The notes beneath the pieces are model-generated. The model had not been told where the DNA came from. It saw nothing but the letters and a program-made list of their open reading frames with translations, and made no database searches. 64,000 nt of DNA from VRUE01 sp963725085 (lineage in GTDB: Bacteria > Actinomycetota > Thermoleophilia > Solirubrobacterales > 70-9): NCBI GenBank assembly GCA_963725085.1, contig CAVRXM010000001.1:1170623-1234622 (forward strand), written 5' to 3'. Positions 15,767 through 25,136 of the stretch are shown here, in pieces. Both the position numbers and the translations under genes were made by a program. Position 1 is the stretch's first letter, and the number at the start of each line of letters is the position of its first letter.

Positions 15767-16662
15767 GCGGCGTCCAGGACGGGATCGGCGAGCCCGCCGT
15801 CGACCCCGCGGCGCCGCTCACGGCCACCGGCAACCTTCGCCGCCGGCAGATCGTCAGCCGTATCGCCGTCGGGGGCGCGACAATGGCAGCCGTCGCCGCC
15901 GTCGCGGTGCTGGCGATCGTCGTCTGGTCGGTCGTCTCGCACGGAGCCAAGGCGATCAGCCTCGACTTCTTCCTCGAGGGCGAACCCGAGGGAATCGGAC
16001 CGGCGATTCTCGGCACGGCTGAGATCTCGCTCGGCGCCACGCTGATCGCGGCGCCGCTCGGAGTGCTGATCGCCGTCTACATGAACGAGTTCGCCAAGGG
16101 GCCCATGGCGAAGGCGATTCAGGTGACGCTGGACTTGGTAAACGGCCTGCCCTCGATCATCATCGGCCTCTTCGTCTTCGGCCTGCTCGTGTACGGCCAC
16201 GCCCAGTCGGCATATGCGGCCTCGATCGCCCTGGCGATAATCATGCTGCCGCTGGTCGCAAGGGGAAGCCAGGAGGTTCTCAGGCTCGTTCCGAACAGCC
16301 TGCGGGAAGCGTCTGACGCGCTCGGGGTAAGCCGCTGGCGCTCGGTGCTGACCGTGGTCCTGCCCAGTGCGATGGGCGGGATCGTCACCTCGACGATCCT
16401 CGCGCTGGCTCGCGCCGCCGGCGAGACGGCGCCCCTGCTTCTGATCGACTCGGTTTTCCGCGGCGACTCGGTCAACTTCAACCCGCTGGAAGCGGTGCCG
16501 AACATCCCGGTGACCATCTACAGGCTCTCCGAAGAAGCAAACCCCGAAGGGTTCACCCGGGCCTGGGGCGCGGGGCTCGCGCTGCTGTCCCTCATCATGT
16601 TCACCAGCCTCGGCGCGCGTTACCTCCTGGCGCGCAGCAACCGGAAGCTAGGGGGAGGATGA
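15763..16662 (+). CDS. pstA: Phosphate ABC transporter permease PstA
   Basis: A 299-residue permease with six helices; characteristic segments are GLPSIIIGLFVFGL, AIIMLPLVARGSQEVLRLVP and the EAA loop EASDALGVSRWRSVLTVVLP. Near the C-terminus, ARAAGETAPLLLIDSVF is typical of PstA. It forms the transmembrane pathway with PstC. It overlaps pstC and pstB by ATGA junctions, giving a tightly coupled operon. Confidence 0.94.
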   Translation: MSGVQDGIGEPAVDPAAPLTATGNLRRRQIVSRIAVGGATMAAVAAVAVLAIVVWSVVSHGAKAISLDFFLEGEPEGIGPAILGTAEISLGATLIAAPLGVLIAVYMNEFAKGPMAKAIQVTLDLVNGLPSIIIGLFVFGLLVYGHAQSAYAASIALAIIMLPLVARGSQEVLRLVPNSLREASDALGVSRWRSVLTVVLPSAMGGIVTSTILALARAAGETAPLLLIDSVFRGDSVNFNPLEAVPNIPVTIYRLSEEANPEGFTRAWGAGLALLSLIMFTSLGARYLLARSNRKLGGG

Positions 16663-17522
16663 GCGCTTACGTCCCGCCGCGAGTGCGGATCCAAACTCGT
16701 CCCCTCGCTCAGGCGGGCCCGCTCGCCGGCCGGCCGGCCGAGATGCCTGTCGAAGCCGTCTTTGAGGCGCAGAGCGTCTCCGTCGCCTACGGCAGCAATC
16801 GGGCGCTGACCGAGGTCGACCTCCAGATCCCACGCAGCCGAATCACGGCGCTGATTGGTCCCTCGGGCTGCGGAAAGTCGACCTTCATCCGTTGCCTGAA
16901 CCGGATGAATGACCGCGTGGCGGGTTTCGATCTCGGCGGCCGAATCCTCTACCACGGGCAGGATCTCTACGCCGGCGAGGTCGATCGAGTCGAGGTGCGG
17001 CGGCGGATCGGCATGGTCTTCCAGAAACCGAACCCGTTTCCGAAGTCGATCTACGACAACATCGCCTGGGCGCCACGCAACCTAGGCATGAAGCACGCGC
17101 TCGACGACAGGGTCGAGGGGGCCCTGCGCGGAGCGGCGCTCTGGGACGAGGTCAAGGACCGCCTCAAGGACAGCGCCATCGGCCTATCCGGCGGTCAGCA
17201 ACAGCGGCTCTGCATCGCGCGGGCGATCGCGATCGAACCGGACGTGCTGCTGCTCGACGAGCCCGCCTCGGCCCTCGACCCGATCGCGACCGCATCGATC
17301 GAGGACCTGATGCACAGCCTGAAGGGCCGATTCACGATCGTGATCGTCACGCACAACATGCAGCAGGCGGCCCGCGTTGCCGACAAGACGGCCTTTTTCA
17401 GCCTTGACTCGCGAGCAGCCGAGCCGGTCGGCACTCTGATCGAGTTCGCCGACACCGAGGTGATCTTCTCCAACCCGGCCGATCCGCGAACGCGCGACTA
17501 CGTCTCCGGGCGCTTCGGCTAG
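16659..17522 (+). CDS. pstB: Phosphate ABC transporter ATP-binding protein PstB
   Basis: A 287-residue ATPase with Walker A GPSGCGKST, the PstB-specific GMVFQKPNPFPKSIYDNIAW, signature LSGGQQQRL, Walker B VLLLDEPASALDP and switch VTHNMQQAARVAD. It powers phosphate import. The first 30 residues before PVEAVFEAQSVSVAYG are longer than usual; the Met at codon 29 is an alternative start, but the upstream ATG overlaps pstA in the same way as the other junctions. No phoU follows, which is unusual for a pst operon. Confidence 0.95.
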   Translation: MSAYVPPRVRIQTRPLAQAGPLAGRPAEMPVEAVFEAQSVSVAYGSNRALTEVDLQIPRSRITALIGPSGCGKSTFIRCLNRMNDRVAGFDLGGRILYHGQDLYAGEVDRVEVRRRIGMVFQKPNPFPKSIYDNIAWAPRNLGMKHALDDRVEGALRGAALWDEVKDRLKDSAIGLSGGQQQRLCIARAIAIEPDVLLLDEPASALDPIATASIEDLMHSLKGRFTIVIVTHNMQQAARVADKTAFFSLDSRAAEPVGTLIEFADTEVIFSNPADPRTRDYVSGRFG

Positions 17523-17555
17523 GAAAGCGCGACGCGCCGGCCGGATCCCAGGCGC

Positions 17556-18005
17556 TCAACGACGAAGGATCGCGTCGCTCGAGACCTGCTGGAGGAGGGG
17601 ATGTCCGCATTGCCAGCAGAACGTGGCGCCCATGCTGTGGGGGGCGCCGCAGGCCGAGCAGGAACCGGCGGTCGCCGTCTCCTCCATCCGCACCAGCCGT
17701 TCGACCTCGTTCAGTTCGGCGTCGGCCTCCTGCAGCGCCGCCGCGCGCTGCACCAGCACCTCAACCTTGACGTGGTTGCGGATCGCCATCTCGTAGGCGA
17801 GGCCGCCGAGGTCCCACTGCAGCTCTGCGACCCTCGCCACCAGCTGATCCCGGCGGCGGGTCAGATCGACGACCAAGCTGGTCGAGTATTGGGGACGGGA
17901 AGCGCCATTGGCCGGCGGCGGCGCCGAGGACGATGGCGCCGTCTCCTCCGCGCGGCCGTTGCGGACCCCGCGGATCTTTCCCTTGAGGCGCCCGGCGGCG
18001 CTCAT
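17556..18005 (-). CDS. Coiled-coil zinc-ribbon protein
   Basis: A 149-residue protein of unknown function. Residues 45-105 are predicted helical (LTRRRDQLVARVAELQWDLG, LQEADAELNEVERLVRMEE), and residues 113-137 hold a zinc ribbon, CSACGAPHSMGATFCWQCG. It is translationally coupled (ATGA) to the upstream membrane zinc-ribbon gene. The pairing suggests a complex, perhaps recruiting the coiled-coil protein to the membrane; this is inference. Confidence 0.7.
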   Translation of the reverse strand: MSAAGRLKGKIRGVRNGRAEETAPSSSAPPPANGASRPQYSTSLVVDLTRRRDQLVARVAELQWDLGGLAYEMAIRNHVKVEVLVQRAAALQEADAELNEVERLVRMEETATAGSCSACGAPHSMGATFCWQCGHPLLQQVSSDAILRR

Positions 18006-18739
18006 TCTTCGCCTCCGAAGAAGCTTCCGTCGAATTCTCCGCTTTCGTTACAGCCCGCGACCTTCTGCTTGCACTTCCCGCCGATCTTGATGGTCGGCGG
18101 TGGGAGGTTCGCGCCCGGAACGGCGTGGAGGACGTTCTTCGCCCCTTCGCCCGTTTCGGCCGCCTTCTTTTTCGCTTCGACGACCTGCTTCTTCGATTTG
18201 CCCTTGGTGGTCGCGCCTCCGACCGTTTCGCCGCCCTTGGAGCTCGTCTGTGCCGTCGCTTCTCCGCCACCGCCGACGGTCACGATCTGCGGCGGGGCCG
18301 CTGCCTGGGTGCCGCCGTGGTCGCCGGAGCGGCCGATCAGGACACCGATGCCCAGCGCCAGCAGCAGCGTGCCGACGCCCGCGATCAGGGCTGTGTTGGG
18401 CGACAGCCTTCGATTCTTCTCCTTCGTCCGGGCGGGGGGCTCGGCCGGGCGATTCATCGCGTCCATGAACAGGACGGCGTCCATGAACGGCAATCGAGGC
18501 TCGCCGCGGCGGCGGCCGCACTCGATGCAGTAGCGCTGGTCGATAGCCACCAGGGAGTCGCAGGAGGGGCAGCGCTCGTAACTCGTCGAGGTGTGCGGGG
18601 GCGTAGCGGGAGCCGACGCGCCGGGCTTCGGCGGCGGCGGTGCCGTCACCGGCGCCTCCTGCGCCGGCGTCGGCTCGGCGGCTTTGCCATTGGCCGGTGT
18701 CGGCGCCCACGCCTCCCCGCTCTCAGTTGTCCACTCCAA
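18002..18739 (-). CDS. Membrane-anchored zinc-ribbon protein
   Basis: From the TTG at 18739 (preceded by GGAG) the protein is 245 residues; a TTG at 18772 would add 11. An Ala/Pro-rich start is followed by a zinc ribbon CPSCDSLVAIDQRYCIECG, a conserved FMDAVLFMDAMNRP, one membrane helix (ALIAGVGTLLLALGIGVLIG) and a Lys-rich outer domain ending KCKQKVAGCNESGEFDGSFF. The topology puts the ribbon in the cytoplasm and the Lys-rich domain outside. It overlaps the next zinc-ribbon gene and diverges from the phosphoesterase gene. Function unknown. Confidence 0.68.
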   Translation of the reverse strand: MEWTTESGEAWAPTPANGKAAEPTPAQEAPVTAPPPPKPGASAPATPPHTSTSYERCPSCDSLVAIDQRYCIECGRRRGEPRLPFMDAVLFMDAMNRPAEPPARTKEKNRRLSPNTALIAGVGTLLLALGIGVLIGRSGDHGGTQAAAPPQIVTVGGGGEATAQTSSKGGETVGGATTKGKSKKQVVEAKKKAAETGEGAKNVLHAVPGANLPPPTIKIGGKCKQKVAGCNESGEFDGSFFGGEE

Positions 18740-18885
18740 GATCACACTCCGGGTTCGGGGAACTGGGCGCAATGGTCACCCGCGAGCGTCGGGCAGATGT
18801 TGCCGAGTCGTGAAGGGCGCGCCAGAGAAATGCGCACCAGGATTTTCACAACCGCTGGCGAGGCGCGGGTGAGACTCCAGCGGAG

Positions 18886-20397
18886 GTGCCCGGATTGAAC
18901 GACCCGGCCAGCCAGGCCCGCCGTAGCGTCGAGGCCGCCAAAGGGGCGGTCGTCTCCGCTTGGCTGAAGGCACGCGACGCCGACAAGTACCCGTCCTCGC
19001 CACCTGACGCCGCTGAGAAGGTGAGCAGCGAGAAGGAGAGCGCCGACGAGGAGAAGTCGCTGCTCGACCGGTACATGCCGACGCCGCAGGCGGCCGCCGT
19101 CGCGGTGATGGCGCTGCTCGCGGCCGGGGTGATCATCGGCGCGGTGACCGACCCGTTGGCGCAGAGCGCGGGCCGGTCGACGATCCTGGTCAGCGCCCCG
19201 AGCCCGCAGCAGGAAGAGGAAGACGCCGAACCGAAACCGACAGCAGAGATTTCGGAAGAAGAAGCGCCGGTAGCCGAAACGGCGCCCGCACCGGTGCCCG
19301 TCACGGCGCCCGAAGAAATCATCGAAGAAGCCGGCAATGAGGCCCCGCCGCCAAAAGAATCACCGAAATTCGAATTGCCGGAAGCGACCCTGCCCCCGGT
19401 GACCCATCTGTACATGATCGTGCTCGGCGAAGGCAGCTACGAAGCCGCCTTCGGCAAGGGCTCGACCGCCCCCTACCTCGCCGAGACGCTCGCCGGGAGA
19501 GGCGAGGTCCTCGAGAATTACTACGCGGTCACGCAAGGAGTCCTGGCCAACGAAGTCGCGCTGCTGAGCGGCCAGGGCCCGACGCCGCAAACAGCGGCCG
19601 GGTGTCCGGAATACGCCGACATATCCCCCGGGACCGTGGATCCCGCGACGGTCGGCTCGACGGAACAAGTCGAAGGCGCGGGCTGTGTCTATCCGGCGAC
19701 GACCTCGACCGTGCTCGGCCAGCTGAAGGCGGCGGGGCAGAGCTGGAAGGCCTATGTCGAAAGCTCGCCGGCGGCCACACAACTCCCATGCGGCCCGGGT
19801 CCCAACTCGCTGGCCGACTTCCACTCGCTCCTCGACAATGGCGAATGCGCCGAATCAACGGTCGGCCTCGATCAGCTCGCCCCGGATCTGAAGAAGATCT
19901 CGACGGAAATCCCCGCCCTCTCCTACATCCTCCCCAACGCTTGCCACAACGGCGCCGAAGCTCCCTGCGCGCCGGGCCAGCCGGCGGGGCTCGCCGGTGC
20001 GGAAGCCTTCCTGCGCTCGGTCGTTCCGGAGATTGAAGAATCCGACGCTTATAAGGCCGGGGGGATGATCGCGATCACGTTCGCGCAAGCGCCCCCGGCC
20101 GGCCCGGCGCCAGATTTCAGCAGCTGCTGCGCGACGCCGGAATATCCGAACCTACCGCCCGCGGCGGCCGCCCAGCCCGGCCCTGGGGGCGTGAAGGCGT
20201 CCGGCGGCGGTGGCCGCGTCGGGATGCTCCTGCTCTCTCCCTTCGTCCTCGCCGGCAGCATCGCCGAAGGCTATTTCAACCACTTCTCGTTCCTGCGCAG
20301 CGTCGAGGAACTCTTCGGGCTGACTCCGCTCGGATATGCGGCCGAACCGGTCGTCCAGCCATTCGACGAAACGGTCTACAACAACACCGAATCCTGA
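18886..20397 (+). CDS. Membrane-anchored phosphoesterase-family protein
   Basis: A 503-residue protein starting at GTG 18886 (TTG 18895 also possible). Residues 1-60 are cytoplasmic, followed by one helix, AAAVAVMALLAAGVIIGAV, and an acidic Pro-rich linker. The outer domain (from about 165) has the core of the phosphoesterase/acid phosphatase family: HLYMIVLGEGSYEAAFGKGS, NYYAVTQGVLANEVALLSGQ, and YILPNACHNG. The metal-binding residues of characterised members are partly altered (no clear EN or HD pair), so activity is uncertain. Its position next to pst suggests phosphate scavenging, but the divergent zinc-ribbon pair may be its real functional partner. Confidence 0.68.
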   Translation: MPGLNDPASQARRSVEAAKGAVVSAWLKARDADKYPSSPPDAAEKVSSEKESADEEKSLLDRYMPTPQAAAVAVMALLAAGVIIGAVTDPLAQSAGRSTILVSAPSPQQEEEDAEPKPTAEISEEEAPVAETAPAPVPVTAPEEIIEEAGNEAPPPKESPKFELPEATLPPVTHLYMIVLGEGSYEAAFGKGSTAPYLAETLAGRGEVLENYYAVTQGVLANEVALLSGQGPTPQTAAGCPEYADISPGTVDPATVGSTEQVEGAGCVYPATTSTVLGQLKAAGQSWKAYVESSPAATQLPCGPGPNSLADFHSLLDNGECAESTVGLDQLAPDLKKISTEIPALSYILPNACHNGAEAPCAPGQPAGLAGAEAFLRSVVPEIEESDAYKAGGMIAITFAQAPPAGPAPDFSSCCATPEYPNLPPAAAAQPGPGGVKASGGGGRVGMLLLSPFVLAGSIAEGYFNHFSFLRSVEELFGLTPLGYAAEPVVQPFDETVYNNTES

Positions 20398-20426
20398 GCC
20401 CGATGCGAATGCTGCCCAGGGCGACC

Positions 20427-22276
20427 TCAGGTCCTGAGTTTCTTCGCCTTCCGCCGCGCCCTCTGGGTGCAGCGCCGGCGCGCCGCCCTCTTCTTGATCT
20501 TCCGGCACTTCTTCAGCGCCCGTTTCAGCGAGAAGCTCGATTTGGAGCTCGTGGCAGGTGTCCCCGTCTGCGTTCCTGGCGCCGGTGAACCGGAGTGCGG
20601 GTCGAAGATCCGCAGCGTGAACGAGCCCTCCTGCTCGGGGAAGCTGCCGTCGACCGCGATCAGGTAGCGGACGCCGGCGCTTGCCGAGAGGTCGATGCTG
20701 TTCCCGCCGCCGGGGCCGCACCCGCCTTCTCCGACGGCGACCTTCTGAAGCGAATCGAGCAGCGAGCCGGAGTAGACGGAGAGCAGGCTGCTGAATCCGG
20801 TGCCGCAGGTGCTGATCCGGGCCATCCTCGCCTCCGCCGGGGTCCACGAGTACCAGACCGATGCGGAGGGTGTGCCGTCGCCGAACCGCGAGTGGTCCGG
20901 CTCCTGGGGCTCGGCGCTGGCATCGAAGTTGCTCCCTTCGACCGAGATCGGCAGCCCGGGGCCGATCGGCGTCGCGTCGGCGAAATCGTCGTTGGCCGGC
21001 GGCGCGAACCGGTGGACGTCGAGCGTGAAATTACCCTCGTTCTCTTCGCCGCCGCCGCTGACAGCGATTCGGTAGGTGGTCCCCGGAACGGGATCGAACC
21101 GCAGCGAGCAGTAGGGGAAGCTGGTCAGCGCGACACTGGGAGTCACCCGCGTCAGGCCGTTGACGGCGGTGCCGGTGTAGACGCCGAGCCTGGCGCCGAA
21201 GTCGGACTCGCAGTCCCTGACCCGAACCTCGTCGCCGGTGAAGGAAGTCCAGCTGTACCAGACCGAATCATGGGGGGAAAGGAGCTTTCATCGTCGCTGG
21301 CATGGTGCGGCTCGCCGGTCTCGACGGTGGAGGAGATGTTCGAGCCCCCGAACGAGATCGGAAGGTCGGGGCCGATCGCCTGCGCGTCGGCGAAGTCGTC
21401 GTTGGCCGGCGGGTTCTCCTCGAACATCCTCAGGATGAAGTTGCCCTCGCCTTCGAAAAAGCTGTCGAATTTGATCCGATAGGCGGTGCCCGAGACGGCG
21501 TTGAAGCTGACCTTGCAGCCGTCGGGGCTCTGGCCGACGGGGACAAGGGTGGGGATCGTCGAGCCGGTGTAGACGAACAGCCCGGCGTTGCCCGGGCCGC
21601 TGGCGACGTGGTATTCGCAAGCGTCGACCCGAATCGGGACCGAGCTCGGCGCGGTCCACTGGAACCACACGGTTCGACCGCCGGGCTGGCCGCCCTCTCC
21701 GGCCTCGACCGAGCCGTCGACCGTCGTCCCGGCCACTTCGATCGGCAGCAACGGGCCGACGACCTGTGCGTCGGCGAAATCGTCGTTCGCCGGCGGTGAG
21801 AATGGCCTCAGGACGAACATGAACCCCTGTTGCTGATTGAGGCCGTCGATCGCGATGCTGTAGGTGGTTCCGCCGGCGGCGTCGAAGCGGACGAGACAGC
21901 CCGACTCGCTGACCTTGGTCAGTTTGTCGAGCGCGCTGCCGGTGTAGATCGCAATCAGCCCGAAGTTGGGATCGGGGTCGCAGACGCTGAACACGACTCG
22001 CATCGATGACGGCGCGGTCCACCGATACCAGACGGAGCTGGTCGCTTTGTCGACGCCGAATGGATTGGGCTCGCCTTCCTCCGCCGTCGCCCCTGCGTTC
22101 GTTCCCGGCACCGAGACGGGCAGGTCCGGGCCGACCACCTGGGCGTTGGCAAAGTTGTCATTGGCCGGGGCGGCGAGGGCGGTCGCGGGGAGAAGCAGGC
22201 CCAGGGCGAGGGCGGTGGACGCGGCTGCGATCAGTTTGGGGAATCCCTTCGAGGCGATGACCGAGGATACGGTCAA
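20427..22276 (-). CDS. Secreted four-repeat protein with basic tail, frame break at 21272-21277
   Basis: About 616 residues after adding one base in a run of six G (21272-21277), which restores SSFPPHDSVWYSW at the junction. A signal peptide (AAASTALALGLLLPATALAA) is followed by four repeats of about 125 residues, each opening with PAND(N/D)FA(D/N)A and GP-LP, and containing SVWY-W, YTGS and YRI/FVL strands like pre-peptidase C-terminal (PPC) beta domains. The C-terminus, LKRALKKCRKIKKRAARRRC and on, is a Lys/Arg/Cys-rich tail frequently seen on secreted proteins of Solirubrobacterales. It is probably a cell-surface or matrix protein. The start is TTG 22276. Confidence 0.75.
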
Positions 22277-22306
22277 GGGGTGAGCGACGTTCGCTCGACC
22301 TGAAGT

Positions 22307-24445
22307 TCAGTTGGCCTGGATCGAGCCCGTCCCTGTCTCGCTGATCCCGAACCGTTCGTAGACGCGGCGCAGCGGCGCCGGCGCCCACCAGTTCCACTTT
22401 CCGAGCAGCTCCATCAGCGAGGGGACGAGGAGGGCGCGGATGATGCTGGCATCGAGCAGAACGGCGAGCGCGGTGCCGACGCCGTTCTGCTTGATGAAGA
22501 TGATCTCCGAGGTCGCGAAGGCGCCGATCGCGACCGCGAACAGGAGCGCCGCGGCGGTAACGATCCGACCCGTACGCTCGAGGCCGATCGCGACCGCCTC
22601 GGAGTCGGAGGCGCCGTTGTCGCGTGCCTCCTTGATCCGCGAGAGCAGGAACACCGCATAGTCGGTCGAGAGCCCGAAGGCGACCGCGAACAGGAGGATC
22701 GGCATCGATTGCTCGATCGCCCCCGTGCTCGAGTAGCCGAGGAGGCCTTCCAGCCGGCCGTCCTGGAAGATCAGGACCAGCAGCCCGAAAACGGCGCTGA
22801 GGTTGAGCACGTTCATGATCAGCGACTTGATCGGAAGGATCACCGAGCCGGTCATCAGGAAGAGGATCACGAAGGTCGCGAGGACGATGATCCCGAAGGC
22901 GATCGGGAGATGGCGGGCGAGGCTCGACTGGAAGTCGACGAAATCCGCCGTCGCGCCGCCGACGAGCACCGTCGCCCCGGGCGGCGCGGCGAGGTCGCGG
23001 ATCCGCTTCACCGTCGCCTTGCTCGCCCCGGAGTTGAACGGGTTCGCCGAGATCGCGCGGATCATCGTTACCCCTTCACCCAGCCGCTGCGGGGGGTAGA
23101 CGGCTTCCACGCCCTCGGTGCTGCGGATCCGCGCCGCCAGCGGCAGTGTCGCCCGCGCCGGGATCCCCTTGACCGAGACCCAGATCGGCGTTTCGCGGTA
23201 GGGCGGGAATTCCGAGCTGACCGTGTCGTAGGCCTGGCGCGCGCCGGCGCTCTTCGGCAGGACGGTCGGGTCGACGGTGTTGAATTTGATCCCGAAGAAC
23301 GGGAGCCCGAGCAGGATCAGGAAGGCCGCGCTCGCGGTCGCGATCGGTATCGGGCGACGCATGACGAGCCGCGAGAGCCGGTACCAGAACCCCTGGGCTT
23401 CGGGGCGGGCATCGGCCTCGGCGCGCCGCTGCAGGAATCGGGGCGCCAGCGAGTTGACCCGGGTCCCGAGCAGGGTCAGGACCGCCGGCAGCACCGTCAG
23501 CGAAATCGACGCTGCGAGCAGCGCGACCAGCGACCCGCCGAGCCCCATCGAGTAGAGGAAGCGCTGGGGGAAGACGAGCAGCGAGGCGAGCGCCACCGCG
23601 ACCGTCAGCGAGGAGAAGAACACCGTCCGCCCGGCGGTGGCCATCACCCTGCGCATCGCCGCCAGGCCCGGCCCGTCCTTGGCGATCTCCTCGCGATAGC
23701 GCGAGACGATGAACAGGCTGTAGTCGATCGAGAGGCCGAGCCCCAACCCGGTGGTGAGGTTGAGGGCGAAGATCGAGATCGAGCCGATTTCGCTGGCGAT
23801 CCTGAGGACGAGGAAGGTGCCGACGATCGCGAGCCCGCCGATCATGACCGGCAGCAGCGACGCGACGAGGCTGCGGAAGAACACGAACGAGAGCAGGAAG
23901 AGAAGCGGGAAGGCCAGCATCTCGGCCCTTTTCAGGTCCTTCTCGACCTGGTCGTTGACCTGTTGTTGGGCGACGGCGGCGCCGCCGACGATCACCCCTG
24001 GCCGGCCTTCGAGCGCTTCGGCGATGTCGGCGCCGCTTTCCTGCCATTCCTTGTCACCGGTTGGCTTGAGCGCAACCGAGATGTAGGTCGAGCGGCGGTC
24101 GGTCGAGACGAAATCGTTGGAGTGGGTCGTGTAGAAGCTCGAGACCGACTGGACGTCGCCGCGACTGCCGATTTCGCGTTCGAGCCTCGCGACCCGGGCT
24201 CTCGTCGCGGGGTTCGATACGGGGGCGTTCTTCAGCACGACGATCACTCCGGGGACGCGGAGACCCGCGTCCTCGAGCTGGTTCTTCGACTGCACCGACT
24301 CGGTCGCCGGGTCGTCGGCGCCGTAGGGGTCGAGCCGGCTGGCGACCGAGCCGCCGAGGGCGCCGGCGAGGAGGAAGAACGCGATCGCGATCAGCCCGAT
24401 CCGGCGGGCGCGGCGATCGGCGAGGCGGGCGAGGGTGTCGAACAT
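22307..24445 (-). CDS. MMPL/RND-family transporter
   Basis: A 712-residue protein from ATG 24445 (MFDTLARLADRRARRIGLIA). It has two halves, each with one helix, a large outer loop and five helices. The SSD-type signatures GLGLSIDYSLFIVSRYREE and AFGLSTDYAVFLLSRIKEA carry the Asp-Tyr pairs used for proton coupling in MmpL proteins. Such transporters export lipids, siderophores or drugs. It overlaps by one base the PadR gene upstream, so it is the likely target of that repressor, an arrangement typical of inducible efflux. Confidence 0.92.
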   Translation of the reverse strand: MFDTLARLADRRARRIGLIAIAFFLLAGALGGSVASRLDPYGADDPATESVQSKNQLEDAGLRVPGVIVVLKNAPVSNPATRARVARLEREIGSRGDVQSVSSFYTTHSNDFVSTDRRSTYISVALKPTGDKEWQESGADIAEALEGRPGVIVGGAAVAQQQVNDQVEKDLKRAEMLAFPLLFLLSFVFFRSLVASLLPVMIGGLAIVGTFLVLRIASEIGSISIFALNLTTGLGLGLSIDYSLFIVSRYREEIAKDGPGLAAMRRVMATAGRTVFFSSLTVAVALASLLVFPQRFLYSMGLGGSLVALLAASISLTVLPAVLTLLGTRVNSLAPRFLQRRAEADARPEAQGFWYRLSRLVMRRPIPIATASAAFLILLGLPFFGIKFNTVDPTVLPKSAGARQAYDTVSSEFPPYRETPIWVSVKGIPARATLPLAARIRSTEGVEAVYPPQRLGEGVTMIRAISANPFNSGASKATVKRIRDLAAPPGATVLVGGATADFVDFQSSLARHLPIAFGIIVLATFVILFLMTGSVILPIKSLIMNVLNLSAVFGLLVLIFQDGRLEGLLGYSSTGAIEQSMPILLFAVAFGLSTDYAVFLLSRIKEARDNGASDSEAVAIGLERTGRIVTAAALLFAVAIGAFATSEIIFIKQNGVGTALAVLLDASIIRALLVPSLMELLGKWNWWAPAPLRRVYERFGISETGTGSIQAN

Positions 24446-24990
24446 CAGGCGCTCCTTTCCTCTTGGGCCGGGGCGAGCAGGTCGGCCTCCATCCGCTCGC
24501 ACCAGTCGGCGAACCAGCGGTTGTACTCAATGCCACTTCTCAGGACCATCAGCGCGAACTCGTCGCTCTTCTCGATCACCTCGGGCTCGATCGCGGCGAG
24601 GCTGTCGGCGAGAGCGACGCGGCGCTCACGCATCCGCCGCAGCGTCGCCGCCGCCTCGCCGGGCTCGAGCACGCCTGAGAAGAAGAGTTTGAGCAGGCCT
24701 TCGTCGCGCATCTCGGAGGTCTCCGGGGGGAGCCGTAGCCATTCCTTGAGCCGCTCCATCCCGGCGTCGGTGATCGTGTAGACGGTGCGCGGTCGCTCAC
24801 CCCGTGGAGAGTCGACCCCGGTGACGAGCCCCGCTTCCGAAAGACGCTTCAGCTCCGGGTAGATCTGGCCGTAGCTGGCCGCCCAGAAGCGGCGGGTCGA
24901 CTCGTCGACCGCGGCTTTGATCTCGTAGCCGGAGCGGGGGTGGACGCTGACCATTCCGAGGATCACATAGGCGGTCGGGCTCAGTTCCAT
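24445..24990 (-). CDS. PadR-family transcriptional regulator
   Basis: A 181-residue regulator with the PadR winged helix LSPTAYVILGMVSVHPRSGY, EIKAAVDESTRRFWAASYGQ and IYPELKRLSEAGLV, and a C-terminal helical dimerisation domain (AAATLRRMRERRVALADSLA). The start codon lies 8 bases from an ATATATCG/CGATATAT palindrome, a probable autoregulatory operator. It is co-transcribed with the MMPL gene. Confidence 0.93.
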   Translation of the reverse strand: MELSPTAYVILGMVSVHPRSGYEIKAAVDESTRRFWAASYGQIYPELKRLSEAGLVTGVDSPRGERPRTVYTITDAGMERLKEWLRLPPETSEMRDEGLLKLFFSGVLEPGEAAATLRRMRERRVALADSLAAIEPEVIEKSDEFALMVLRSGIEYNRWFADWCERMEADLLAPAQEERSA

Positions 24991-24997
24991 GGCGTAT

Positions 24998-25016
24998 ATA
25001 TATCGGATCGATATAT
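24998..25016. promoter_or_regulatory. Palindromic operator upstream of padR
   Basis: ATATATCG-GAT-CGATATAT, perfect 8-base arms with a 3-base spacer, in an AT-rich island immediately upstream of the padR ATG. PadR proteins typically bind AT-rich palindromes of this kind in their own promoters. Confidence 0.7.
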
Positions 25017-25024
25017 CTGAAAGA

Positions 25025-25040
25025 TGTGATTCCGATCACA
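25025..25040. promoter_or_regulatory. CRP/FNR-type palindrome upstream of lysC and padR
   Basis: TGTGATTCCGATCACA is an exact match to the TGTGA-N6-TCACA consensus bound by CRP-type regulators, including mycobacterial Crp. It lies between the divergent padR and lysC genes, 97 bases before the lysC ATG. Which gene it controls cannot be told. Confidence 0.65.
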
Positions 25041-25136
25041 CACACCCGATGTCGTAATTCGCTTCGAGGGGTCAAGGGAATACGACATCCCGGGGGTCGA
25101 TGGTGTGGGGTCGTCGCCACTATTCTCAGACAGGCC

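Noticed and set aside
22709..24781. 690-residue plus-strand reading frame
   Set aside because: It is the antisense shadow of the MMPL and PadR genes; its composition is Arg/Asp/Gly-rich without domain motifs.
24991..25136. Lysine riboswitch upstream of lysC
   Set aside because: The 146-base interval is short for an L-box, holds two protein-type operators, and shows no L-box core.
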